From assembly GCF_900111395.1 (NCBI RefSeq), contig NZ_FOHV01000023.1:1-44905 (forward strand): a DNA stretch of 44,905 bases, read 5' to 3'. The notes under the pieces are model-generated. The model was not told where the DNA came from. It saw only the letters and a program-made list of their open reading frames with translations, and ran no database searches. Shown one piece after another: positions 34,852-44,905 of the stretch. The translations under genes and the position numbers were made by a program. The DNA is from Thorsellia anophelis DSM 18579 (GTDB lineage Bacteria; Pseudomonadota; Gammaproteobacteria; Enterobacterales; Thorselliaceae). How positions within the stretch are numbered: position 1 is the stretch's first letter; each line of letters begins with the position of its first letter.

Positions 34852-37638
34852 ATGACTTATCAAATCGATAAAAATAGCAATATCAGTCACGATAAAGGTG
34901 CTGATTCTAAAAATCGAACTAGTAAAAGAACCGATCGCAAAAAGCTACGGCAGAACGAGACGATAGAGGCCAAGGTTGTTAAATGGGCTAATCCCTCTAT
35001 CGATGCAACTGTTAAATTTTTTAATTCTGATTATCAGGGATTAACACAATCAGATGCAGACGCTCGCTTGCATAGAAACGGCTTAAATGAAATCCGCCAT
35101 GATGCTCCGCCTCATTTTATTGTCCAACTATTGAGATCATTCAATAGTCCATTTATCTATGTTCTATTAGGACTAGCTGTTATTAGTTACTTCACAGATA
35201 TAAAATTTGCTGAGCCTGAGGACCAAAGTTGGGTCAGTATTATGATTATCATCATCATGGTCTCGTTAAGTGGACTGTTAAGGTTTATTCAAGAGTATCG
35301 TTCTAGTAAAGCCTCTGAAAATTTAAAATCACTTGTCAGTAATCGTGCTACGGTTCTAAGACGTGAGAATAAAAATGAAGTTGGGGTATTAAGAGAAATT
35401 GAAATGAAAAAGCTAGTGGTCGGTGATATCGTTCAACTAGAAGCAGGTGATATGATTCCTGCAGATATCAGGCTGCTAGAATCTAGGGATTTGTTTGTGA
35501 GTCAAGCTGTGCTAACAGGAGAGGCTTTACCTGTAGAAAAATACGATACTTTAGGGGCAATTGCGGCTAAAACAGCAAATAGACAAGAGTCAAATGTAGA
35601 ATTAGGTGCTTTAGATGCGCCTAGTTTATGTTTTATGGGGACAAATGTTGTTAGTGGCAGTGCGAGAGGGCTTGTTATTGCAACAGGTGGCGAAACGTAT
35701 TTTGGGTCACTTGCAAAAAATGTGACGACGCAAAAACGTGTTGAAACACATTTTGATAGAGGAGTGAATAGTGTTTCATGGGTATTAATCAAGTTCATGC
35801 TTGTAATGGTACCGATTGTTTTTGCGATAAACTGGTATACCAAAGGCGATATGCTGAGCGCTTTGACATTTGCATTAGCTGTCGCGGTAGGATTGACACC
35901 AGAAATGCTACCTATGATAGTTTCAACTAATTTAGCTAAAGGTGCCATTACCATGGCGCGAAGAAAAGTTGTGGTAAAGCGACTAAATTCAGTGCAAAAC
36001 CTTGGGGCGATGGATGTTTTATGTACTGATAAAACGGGTACCTTAACACGTGACCATATCATCTTAGAGCATCATTTAAATGTCAAAGGACAAACTGATT
36101 CGAATGTTCTTAGCTTCGCATGGTTAAACTCGTTTCATCAAAGTGGCCAGAAAAATCTGATGGATAGGGCAATCCTTAAAGGTGCTGTTGATGCCGATAT
36201 CCCTAATAGAACCCAAGTGTATCAAAAAATTGATGAGTTACCATTTGATTTCATTAGAAGAAGACTTTCTGTAGTATTAAGTGAACCTAATGGTAAACAT
36301 ATCATGATTACTAAAGGTGCAGTAGAAGAGATGCTAGAAGTTAGTACGCATTTTGTAGATGATAACCAAGTTAAACCCTTAGATGCAGCGTCTAAACATG
36401 CCATTTTATCTCAAGCTGAATTTTTTAATGAAGACGGGTTTAGAGTCCTACTTATTGCCAGTAAAATGATAATGGATGAAGAAACGAAGAGTCAATATAC
36501 AACTGCTGATGAAACTCAGTTAGTGATAAGAGGGTTTTTAACCTTTTTAGATCCACCAAAAGAAACAGCAGAAGCTGCAATATTAGCACTTAAGAATTAT
36601 GGTGTTGCAGTGAAGGTTTTGACAGGGGATTCAGTATCTGTTGCTGCGAAAGTGTGTGATTTAGTCGGCCTTGAAGTGAATAAACCTCTTACAGGGTCTG
36701 ATATTGATAAAATGGATGATGTGGAGCTATGTCAATTAGTTGAAAATACAGTTTTATTTGCAAAGCTTACCCCACTTCAAAAATCCAGAGTAATTAAAGC
36801 TCTCCAAGCTAATGGGCATACTGTTGGATTTTTAGGGGATGGTATTAATGATGCCCCTGCATTAAGAGATGCTGATGTGGGGATTTCAGTTGATACAGCC
36901 GCAGATATTGCGAAAGAAACAGCAGATATTATACTACTTGAAAAAAGTTTGATGGTGCTTGAAGAGGGTGTGGTTAAAGGAAGAGAGACGTTTGGTAATA
37001 TTCTTAAATATTTAAATATGACGGCGAGCTCAAATTTTGGAAATGTGTTTTCAGTTCTGGTTGCTTCTGCTTGGTTACCTTGGGAACCAATGCTAGCTAT
37101 CCATCTATTAATACAAAACCTTATCTATGATATATCACAAATGGTTTTACCGTGGGATAAAATGGATAAAGAGTTTTTGAAAACACCTCGAAAATGGAAT
37201 GCACCCAATATTCGTCGATTCATGTTATGGTTAGGTCCGACTTCTTCAGTGTTTGACATTAGTACTTATATTTTAATGTGGACTGTTTTTGGTGCTGGGG
37301 CTGCTTATGCCCTTCATGGTGGCACTGCAGGGCAAGATATTATGAACTCAGGTTGGTTTGTCGTAGGCTTGGTTTCTCAGACGCTTGTCGTGCATATGCT
37401 AAGAACACGTAAAATACCCTTTATTCAAAGCTGTGCTTCTTGGCCAATTGTGGTTTCAACAACAATTGCCATCGCCATCGCGTGTTACTTACCATTTTCA
37501 CCTTTAGCATCAAGTATTGGGTTTATTCCATTAGATGGAAGTTATTTTTACTGGCTTGTTGCAACTATGGTCGCTTATATGACATTGACGCAAATTGTTA
37601 AAACTATTTATATCAAACGATATGGTGAGTGGTATTAA
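34852..37638 (+). CDS. mgtA: Magnesium-transporting P-type ATPase
   Basis: P3B-type ATPase that brings Mg2+ into the cell under Mg2+ limitation. 928 aa with a long charged N-terminus (about 1-50) and about ten membrane helices. Marks: actuator TGEALPVEK (the usual TGES reads TGEA), phosphorylated Asp393 in CTDKTGTLTRD, 'ITKGAVEEML' in the nucleotide domain, TGDS, GDGINDAPALRDADVGISVD, and 'NILKYLNMTASSNFGNVFSVLVAS' in the C-terminal membrane part. I prefer ATG 34852 to GTG 34846, because GTG overlaps the ribosome site TAGGAG. mgtC is absent. The upstream leader ORF and hairpin suggest post-initiation control. Confidence 0.95.
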   Translation: MTYQIDKNSNISHDKGADSKNRTSKRTDRKKLRQNETIEAKVVKWANPSIDATVKFFNSDYQGLTQSDADARLHRNGLNEIRHDAPPHFIVQLLRSFNSPFIYVLLGLAVISYFTDIKFAEPEDQSWVSIMIIIIMVSLSGLLRFIQEYRSSKASENLKSLVSNRATVLRRENKNEVGVLREIEMKKLVVGDIVQLEAGDMIPADIRLLESRDLFVSQAVLTGEALPVEKYDTLGAIAAKTANRQESNVELGALDAPSLCFMGTNVVSGSARGLVIATGGETYFGSLAKNVTTQKRVETHFDRGVNSVSWVLIKFMLVMVPIVFAINWYTKGDMLSALTFALAVAVGLTPEMLPMIVSTNLAKGAITMARRKVVVKRLNSVQNLGAMDVLCTDKTGTLTRDHIILEHHLNVKGQTDSNVLSFAWLNSFHQSGQKNLMDRAILKGAVDADIPNRTQVYQKIDELPFDFIRRRLSVVLSEPNGKHIMITKGAVEEMLEVSTHFVDDNQVKPLDAASKHAILSQAEFFNEDGFRVLLIASKMIMDEETKSQYTTADETQLVIRGFLTFLDPPKETAEAAILALKNYGVAVKVLTGDSVSVAAKVCDLVGLEVNKPLTGSDIDKMDDVELCQLVENTVLFAKLTPLQKSRVIKALQANGHTVGFLGDGINDAPALRDADVGISVDTAADIAKETADIILLEKSLMVLEEGVVKGRETFGNILKYLNMTASSNFGNVFSVLVASAWLPWEPMLAIHLLIQNLIYDISQMVLPWDKMDKEFLKTPRKWNAPNIRRFMLWLGPTSSVFDISTYILMWTVFGAGAAYALHGGTAGQDIMNSGWFVVGLVSQTLVVHMLRTRKIPFIQSCASWPIVVSTTIAIAIACYLPFSPLASSIGFIPLDGSYFYWLVATMVAYMTLTQIVKTIYIKRYGEWY

Positions 37639-37684
37639 TTTAGAATTCAAATTATCGGATATTGATTAATATAATGTTTAGATG

Positions 37685-37717
37685 CCAAAGAGCTAAAGAA
37701 TTGCTTTGCCTCTTTGG
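37685..37717 (+). terminator. Hairpin after mgtA
   Basis: CCAAAGAG (37685-37692) and CTCTTTGG (37710-37717), with further inner pairing AAAG/CTTT, lie in the convergent gap between mgtA and epmB. No U run on either strand, so a moderate call. Confidence 0.45.
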
Positions 37718-37817
37718 TATAAAAAGGGTTAATACCGAAAACTAGTATATTCTTAACAACACTAAACAGTATTGCCTTTTGAGCAAAGTGATTACCGTTA
37801 TAATTAATTTAGCGTTA

Positions 37818-38864
37818 TCAGTCATAATAATGGATAGGGGTTTTGCTTTTTTGGCCTGCAATTTCTCTAGTAAGTTTTGGAACTAAGTAGCCTGATAGTT
37901 CACTAATTACTTCTTTCATAATTAACTTTGCGGAGTCATCTGAAACATAAAAATGTGCTGCCCCTTGCACTTTATCTAATAGATGCAAATAATAGGGTAA
38001 TATACCTGCTTCAAACAACTTGTGGCTTAATTGGATAATTGCTGATGACGAATTGTTAACGTCTTTAAGTAAAACGCTCTGATTTAATAATAAAACGTTA
38101 ACCTGTTTAAGGCGATACATTTTATCCATAACAATCTCATCAATTTCATTCGAATGATTAATGTGTGTTACTAATACAATTTTTTTATTTGAATCTCTAA
38201 AAATATCGAGAAGTGTATCAGTTATTCTGCTTGGAATAACAACAGCTAATCTACTGTGCAGGCGGATTGTTCTAACATGAGGGATCTGATTAATTTTCTC
38301 AAATAGCCAGGCAAGTTCACTATCTTTAGCCATTAAAGGATCACCACCAGATAAGATGACTTCATCAATCTTAGGGGTGTTTTTAATGTAATCTATCGCT
38401 AGCTGCCAAGTCTTCTTATTGCCGGGGTTGGCATCATAAGGAAAATGTCTCCTAAAACAATAGCGGCAGTTAATCGCACAACTTCCTTTTAGAATCATCA
38501 GTACTCTCGAGGGATATTTATGAAGTAAACCAGGTGCGACGGAGTCCTGTTCTTCTAATGGGTCCAGTGTGAAACCAGGTACGTCAATTAATTCTTTTGC
38601 ATCAGTCCATACTTGCAAGAAAAGAGGATCGTTTAAATTGTTTTTTTCAATCCGTGATAAATATGCAATAGGAACACGTAATGCGAATTGTTTTCGTGCT
38701 TGGATATCAGCTTCTAATTTTTCAGAAAGGGGGATTTCAAGGCGCTTTAATAGATCATAAGGGTTTGTTATCACTTGCTTAAGGTCTAGAACCCAGTTAT
38801 GAATAGATGTTTTTTCTACCTGCGTCATAGGTATGGTTAAATTATTAATAGTTTTTTGTGTCAT
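37818..38864 (-). CDS. epmB: EF-P (R)-beta-lysine synthase EpmB
   Basis: A radical SAM, PLP-dependent enzyme of the lysine 2,3-aminomutase family that makes (R)-beta-lysine for EpmA to attach to EF-P Lys34. The cluster motif is C129-x3-C133-x2-C136 (GSCAINCRYCFRRHFPY). Other blocks are 'SGGDPLMAKDSELAWL', 'RLHSRLAVVIPSRI', 'LLNQSVLLKDVN', 'PYYLHLLDKVQGAAHF' (PLP region) and 'SGYLVPKLTREIAGQKSKTP', all very close to E. coli EpmB (YjeK, 342 aa). In E. coli it is divergent from efp; here one unknown gene lies between them. epmA is not in the window. Confidence 0.95.
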   Translation of the reverse strand: MTQKTINNLTIPMTQVEKTSIHNWVLDLKQVITNPYDLLKRLEIPLSEKLEADIQARKQFALRVPIAYLSRIEKNNLNDPLFLQVWTDAKELIDVPGFTLDPLEEQDSVAPGLLHKYPSRVLMILKGSCAINCRYCFRRHFPYDANPGNKKTWQLAIDYIKNTPKIDEVILSGGDPLMAKDSELAWLFEKINQIPHVRTIRLHSRLAVVIPSRITDTLLDIFRDSNKKIVLVTHINHSNEIDEIVMDKMYRLKQVNVLLLNQSVLLKDVNNSSSAIIQLSHKLFEAGILPYYLHLLDKVQGAAHFYVSDDSAKLIMKEVISELSGYLVPKLTREIAGQKSKTPIHYYD

Positions 38865-38991
38865 TTTTTTAAGCAGTCAAATAATTTAGTATAAACTCAC
38901 TAATTGTCGATTAAAGCGCCACACTCATTGATTATTACCAGAGCTTGCAAAGAGGAATATTTAATTGAATTTAATCATTGATGGATTAGCT

Positions 38992-39480
38992 TTACCATCT
39001 CATCGAAGATAACTTACCATCAAGCGTGAGATATACTGTAAATAGTTCATCCGAATAATCAGTATTGACAGCAAAAGCAATCATTAAACGTGGTTCGTCA
39101 TTTTGATTTACACACAGAAACATACCATCAATTAAGAAATTATCAATTAAAAATGCTGGTGTCATGGCGTCTAGTGGGGTATTAGGAAATATTCTCGCTA
39201 AAACTTCCGAGGTTAACTCTTCTAGATGAAAAATGCAGTACTCTCTTACTGTACTTTTAGGGTTATTTTGTAGATCTAAATGTAAGAAATTGATAATTTC
39301 AGGTAAATGTTGCTCTAAATTTGGTAGAAGTTGAGCTGCTTTATCTAGAAAAATTTGATTTTGATAGAAATCAGGAAGAAAAAATAACTCAACAGATATT
39401 AGCTTGCCGTTATAATTCAAATCAAGCGTATGAAAAGCGTTATTACTATTTTGGCTGAATGTTTCACTAAGTAATTTCAT
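38992..39480 (-). CDS. Uncharacterised protein between epmB and efp
   Basis: A 162-residue soluble, acidic protein with no signal peptide. Strands at the start (AFHTLDLNYNGKLISVELFFLPDF), a helical middle with LLPNLEQHLPEIINFLHLDL, and a C-terminal beta pair (RLMIAFAVNTDYSDELFTVYLTLDGKLSSM). The layout recalls small DUF2004-like proteins, but that is only an impression. GAGGG stands before the ATG, and codon use is like the neighbours, so I take it as a real gene. It reads in the same direction as epmB, 128 bases upstream of it. Confidence 0.7.
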   Translation of the reverse strand: MKLLSETFSQNSNNAFHTLDLNYNGKLISVELFFLPDFYQNQIFLDKAAQLLPNLEQHLPEIINFLHLDLQNNPKSTVREYCIFHLEELTSEVLARIFPNTPLDAMTPAFLIDNFLIDGMFLCVNQNDEPRLMIAFAVNTDYSDELFTVYLTLDGKLSSMRW

Positions 39481-40146
39481 TTAACCCTCTTAATAGGTTA
39501 CTTGTACAGTAAATTATGATTTTTGATTATACAGAACTCATTTACTTATTGATACTAAAATGAACATCATCGAATTAGAGCTCTAAAAGGTAAAGATATT
39601 TAAACAGATGACATTGTTTGAATAATTTTATTGATATTACATTGATATTACTAAGGGCAATAAAAATTAGATAGGATGATTAGAGGAAATAAAAAATAGA
39701 TTAGACTAATCTTGTAATGAGCTAAATGCACAAACAATATTAGCGAAGGTATGTGCAAAAATGTAGGCTTAATTATGGGGCATAAACCCATTCAACTGTT
39801 TTATTTATGTTTGCTATATATAGATTTTTATGGGTTTCTTTCTGCTCTCAAGTTTTATATTCTAGTGCATATCGTATGTAAAATGCTGAATAAGTTTCTA
39901 TGCTATCTTACTTGCAACGGTAAATAAAATAATAGGTATCGCCTAGTTAGAGTGGTAAGAAGTCATTAAATAAGGTAAGCACAATCGTCAACACAAATAT
40001 TAATTCTATGATAGAATATTAAAAGATAGCATAAAAGAATTTAAGCTTTGAATTTTTTATGCCTTGTCTTTAATCATTGAGCATTGAAAAACCAACAGAT
40101 GACTCAACTTAAAACGTATATTTTTTAAATTTTAAAGAGGCCCCCA
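39481..40146. other. 666-bp region upstream of efp
   Basis: No gene seen. It contains an 11-base tandem repeat TTGATATTAC(A/T) at 39631-39652, a distant inverted repeat AAACCCAT (39784-39791) / ATGGGTTT (39830-39837), and the promoter of efp. The last bases, AAAGAGGCCCCCA, give the efp ribosome site. Confidence 0.5.
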
Positions 40147-40713
40147 ATGGCGACTTATGGAAGTAATGACCTAAAAAATGGTCTTAAAATCATGTTAGAT
40201 GGCGAACCTTGTGTTATTTTAGATACTGAATTTGTTAAACCTGGCAAAGGACAGGCATTTACCCGTACTCGTGTTAGGAAACTAATATCTGGTAAAACAT
40301 TAGATAAAACGTTCAAATCCAATGAATCAGTAGATGGTGCTGATGTTATGGATTTAAATATGGATTATCTTTACACAGATGGTGAGTTCTGGCATTTTAT
40401 GAATAACCAAACATTTGAGCAATTGTCTGCTGATGCTAAAGCAGTTGGGGATAACGCGCAGTGGTTAGTTGAAAATTCTGAGTGTATCTTAACCCTTTGG
40501 AATGGACAGCCAATAGCAGTTACACCACCTAACTTTATTGAACTTGAAATTGTTGATACCGATCCTGGTCTGAAAGGCGATACTGCAGGGACAGGTGGTA
40601 AACCTGCTACATTATCTACGGGTGCAGTCGTAAAAATTCCTCTTTTTGTGCAGCTTGGTGAAGTGATTCGCGTTGATACAAGAAGTGGTGAGTATGTTTC
40701 ACGCGTTAAGTAA
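40147..40713 (+). CDS. efp: Elongation factor P
   Basis: Binds between the P and E sites and rescues ribosomes stalled on consecutive prolines. 188 aa, the usual length. Lys34 in VKPGKGQAF is the residue that EpmA and EpmB beta-lysylate; epmB is 1.3 kb away. Three domains: N-terminal KOW-like (1-64), OB1 ([24 protein letters not shown]..., 65-126) and OB2 with [25 protein letters not shown]. It ends in SGEYVSRVK. Together with EfpL in the same window this gives the organism both EF-P paralogues. Confidence 0.98.
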   Translation: MATYGSNDLKNGLKIMLDGEPCVILDTEFVKPGKGQAFTRTRVRKLISGKTLDKTFKSNESVDGADVMDLNMDYLYTDGEFWHFMNNQTFEQLSADAKAVGDNAQWLVENSECILTLWNGQPIAVTPPNFIELEIVDTDPGLKGDTAGTGGKPATLSTGAVVKIPLFVQLGEVIRVDTRSGEYVSRVK

Positions 40714-41558
<845 letters not shown>

Positions 41559-41623
41559 TGGATTCCGTTAAGTAAGGCCAAACGTTAATTTTAAAAAAAA
41601 CAATGTCAAACTTATCTATATGA

Positions 41624-42133
<510 letters not shown>

Positions 42134-42143
42134 TATGATTAAG

Positions 42144-42170
42144 ACTCTCAAAATAATTTATTTTGGGAGT
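42144..42170 (+). terminator. Hairpin between rpsG and fusA
   Basis: ACTCTCAAAAT (42144-42154) and ATTTTGGGAGT (42160-42170), an 11-bp stem with one G-U pair and a 5-base loop, 10 bases after the rpsG stop. It is followed by TTAGATTTTA. More likely a processing or attenuation site than a full stop, since fusA belongs to the operon. Confidence 0.45.
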
Positions 42171-42260
42171 TTAGATTTTAAATGAATAAATTAAGGGCAA
42201 ACCAAAGAAGGTAAGTCCGTTTTACCCGAAAGCAAACGTTAAAAGGATTAGAGGAACAAA

Positions 42261-44369
42261 ATGGCACGTAAAACCCCCATTTCGCTTTACCGTAATATCG
42301 GTATCAGCGCACATATCGATGCCGGTAAAACAACAACAACTGAACGTATTTTGTTTTATACAGGTGTAAACCATAAAGTGGGTGAAACCCATGAAGGTAC
42401 TGCGACTATGGACTGGATGGAGCAAGAGCAAGAGCGTGGTATTACTATCACATCTGCTGCGACAACCTGTTTCTGGTCTGGTATGGCAAATCAATTCCCA
42501 TCACATCACATTAATATCATTGATACTCCGGGACACGTTGACTTCACAATTGAAGTTGAGCGTTCAATGCGTGTACTTGATGGTGCTGTAATGGTTTACT
42601 GTGCAGTAGGTGGCGTTCAACCACAATCTGAAACAGTATGGCGCCAAGCTAACAAATATAAAGTACCTCGTATCGCGTTTGTTAATAAAATGGACCGTAC
42701 TGGTGCAAACTTCTTACGCGTTGTTGAGCAATTGAAAAAACGTTTAGCTGCAAATGCTGTGCCTATTCAATTACCAATTGGTGCTGAAGATAATTTCACA
42801 GGCGTTATCGATCTTGTTAAACGTAAAGCAATCAACTGGAGCGAAGAAGATAAAGGAAAAACCTTTACTTATGAAGATGTTCCAGCTGATATGGAAGAGT
42901 TAGTTGAAGAATGGCGTGCAAATTTAGTTGAATCAGCAGCAGAAGCTTCTGAAGAGCTAATGGATAAATACCTTGGTGGTGAAGACTTAACTGAGGAAGA
43001 AATTGTTAATGCACTTCGTCAAAGAGTATTAAACAGCGAAATCATTCTAGTAACGTGTGGCTCAGCATTTAAAAACAAAGGCGTACAAGCCATGTTAGAT
43101 GCGGTAATTCAATACTTACCTGCACCAACAGATGTTGAAGCTATAAAGGGACTTTTACCAGATGGTAAAGATACACCTGACACACGTGAATCAACGGATG
43201 AAGCACCGTTCTCTGCATTAGCATTTAAAATCGCAGCAGATCCATTTGTTGGTACATTAACCTTTATCCGTGTTTATTCGGGTGTGGTTAACTCAGGTGA
43301 TACAGTCCTTAACTCTGTTAAAGATAAACGTGAGCGTATTGGTCGTATTGTACAAATGCATGCTAACAAGCGTGAAGAAATTAAAGAAATTCGTGCAGGT
43401 GATATTGCTGCAGCAATTGGGCTGAAAGATGTTACTACTGGTGATACTTTATGTGATGTTGCTAAGCCAATCATCCTTGAGCGTATGGAATTCCCAGAGC
43501 CAGTTATCTCTGTTGCAATTGAGCCAAAAACAAAAGCTGACCAAGAAAAAATGGGTCTTGCTTTAGGTCGTTTAGCACAAGAAGATCCTTCATTCCGCGT
43601 GAGCAGTGATGAAGAATCAGGTCAAACAATCATCGCAGGTATGGGTGAGCTTCATCTTGATGTACTTGTTGACCGTATGCGTCGTGAATTCAATGTTGAA
43701 GCAAACGTGGGTAAACCACAAGTAGCTTATCGTGAGACGATTCGTTCTATGGTTGAACAAGAAGGTAAGCATGCTAAACAATCTGGTGGTCGTGGACAGT
43801 TTGGTCATGTGCGTATTCGCCTTGAAGCACTCGAACCAGGTGGTGTGGGCTATGAATTTATCAATGAAATCGTTGGTGGTGTAATTCCTAAAGAATACAT
43901 CCCAGCTGTTGATAAAGGTATCCAAGAACAACTTAAAACAGGTGTACTTGCAGGCTACCCAATTGTGGATGTTAAAGTAACGTTATATGATGGATCATAC
44001 CATGAGGTTGACTCATCAGAATTAGCGTTTAAAATAGCAGGATCAATGGCATTCAAAGAAGGTTTCATGAAAGCGAAACCTGTTCTACTTGAACCTATCA
44101 TGAAAGTTGAAGTGGAAACACCAGAAGATTACATGGGTGATGTTATTGGTGACTTGAATCGTCGTCGTGGTATGATTGAAGGCATGGATGATACCTCAAC
44201 AGGTAAAACTGTGCGTGCACAAGTACCATTATCAGAAATGTTTGGTTACGCAACTGATTTACGTTCACAAACTCAGGGACGTGCGTCATACTCGATGGAA
44301 TTCTTGAAGTATAATGAAGCGCCATCAAATGTTGCACAAGCAATTATTGAAGCTCGTAGAGGCAAGTAA
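42261..44369 (+). CDS. fusA: Elongation factor G
   Basis: GTPase that drives translocation of tRNA and mRNA. 702 aa. G1 AHIDAGKTT (about 17-25), switch motif [15 protein letters not shown]3 DTPGHVDF (about 90-97) and G4 NKMD (about 143-146) are present; domains II-V follow, with '[11 protein letters not shown]' in domain IV and '[12 protein letters not shown]' in domain V. Its length and SYMNEFLKY-like end are as usual for the main EF-G, not the EF-G2 paralogue. Third str gene. GAGGAACAAA precedes ATG 42261. Confidence 0.98.
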   Translation: MARKTPISLYRNIGISAHIDAGKTTTTERILFYTGVNHKVGETHEGTATMDWMEQEQERGITITSAATTCFWSGMANQFPSHHINIIDTPGHVDFTIEVERSMRVLDGAVMVYCAVGGVQPQSETVWRQANKYKVPRIAFVNKMDRTGANFLRVVEQLKKRLAANAVPIQLPIGAEDNFTGVIDLVKRKAINWSEEDKGKTFTYEDVPADMEELVEEWRANLVESAAEASEELMDKYLGGEDLTEEEIVNALRQRVLNSEIILVTCGSAFKNKGVQAMLDAVIQYLPAPTDVEAIKGLLPDGKDTPDTRESTDEAPFSALAFKIAADPFVGTLTFIRVYSGVVNSGDTVLNSVKDKRERIGRIVQMHANKREEIKEIRAGDIAAAIGLKDVTTGDTLCDVAKPIILERMEFPEPVISVAIEPKTKADQEKMGLALGRLAQEDPSFRVSSDEESGQTIIAGMGELHLDVLVDRMRREFNVEANVGKPQVAYRETIRSMVEQEGKHAKQSGGRGQFGHVRIRLEALEPGGVGYEFINEIVGGVIPKEYIPAVDKGIQEQLKTGVLAGYPIVDVKVTLYDGSYHEVDSSELAFKIAGSMAFKEGFMKAKPVLLEPIMKVEVETPEDYMGDVIGDLNRRRGMIEGMDDTSTGKTVRAQVPLSEMFGYATDLRSQTQGRASYSMEFLKYNEAPSNVAQAIIEARRGK

Positions 44370-44429
44370 GCTTTAATTAAAAGCTGAATGCACCTATATT
44401 TTTATTAAAATGAAACCAGCGCATTGTGA

Positions 44430-44905
<476 letters not shown>

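Noticed and set aside
35502-36062. Minus-strand open frame of 186 codons inside mgtA
   Set aside because: It mirrors the conserved mgtA frame; Ser/Thr-rich shadow composition.
39631-39652. Two 11-base units TTGATATTAC(A/T) as a CRISPR-like or iteron array
   Set aside because: Only two adjacent copies, no spacers; too little for an array or an origin.
43617-43931. Minus-strand open frame of 104 codons inside fusA
   Set aside because: Shadow of a universally conserved gene.

Overview
The window looks like a chromosomal segment of an AT-rich gammaproteobacterium (roughly one third G+C by eye). Nearly every gene has a close Escherichia coli counterpart (YheS, YicH, YeiP/EfpL, SlyX, MepM, LpxM, YceD, the fab cluster, YheU, YqhA, TrhP, YfhL, YhhW, MgtA, EpmB, EF-P, the str operon). 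The mix of enterobacterial-type proteins, low G+C and scrambled gene order points to a host-associated lineage near the Enterobacterales/Pasteurellales/Orbales. Orbaceae is a plausible guess that cannot be proved from the sequence alone.

Layout. 1-600: the 3' end of an insertion-sequence transposase and an AT-rich flank with a perfect 32-bp palindrome. 0.6-5.5 kb: yheS, then yicH (AsmA-like) and efpL on the minus strand. 5.7-11.6 kb: an ASCH-domain gene, gmk, slyX, mepM-lpxM, a ybhL-like BI-1 gene, and yceD-rpmF. 11.8-16.3 kb: the fatty-acid synthesis cluster fabH-fabD-fabG-acpP-fabF, with plsX missing from its usual place between rpmF and fabH. 16.3-23.6 kb: a BASS-family transporter, yheU, a very large YdgA/DUF945 protein, yqhA, and a trhP-yfhL pair (tRNA hydroxylation enzyme plus ferredoxin). 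23.7-29 kb is the most accessory-like part: a short-chain dehydrogenase, a decayed IS200/IS605-type tnpB, a YhhW-type pirin, a DJ-1/PfpI-family gene and nhaC. 29.2-34 kb: an arcD-arcA arginine deiminase unit without arcB/arcC, a bacterial eRF1-like (baeRF family 3) gene, an alpha/beta-hydrolase-like gene and tRNA-Asp. 34.6-37.6 kb: mgtA preceded by a small leader ORF starting M-D-D-D-P. 37.8-40.7 kb: epmB, an unknown gene and efp. 41-44.9 kb: the str operon rpsL-rpsG-fusA-tuf behind a near-consensus promoter; tuf is cut by the window end.

Translation is a recurring theme: EF-P, its modifying enzyme EpmB, the EF-P paralogue EfpL, the ABC-F factor YheS, the U34 tRNA hydroxylase TrhP with its likely ferredoxin, a bacterial eRF1-like protein, and the str operon. 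The observations most worth checking are the mgtA leader ORF, the baeRF gene (CGN-biased arginine codons, GMGQ motif, location behind arcA), the short arginine deiminase unit behind an FNR-like box, the tnpB relic and the plsX gap. I did not find a clear multi-gene system of a wholly new kind.
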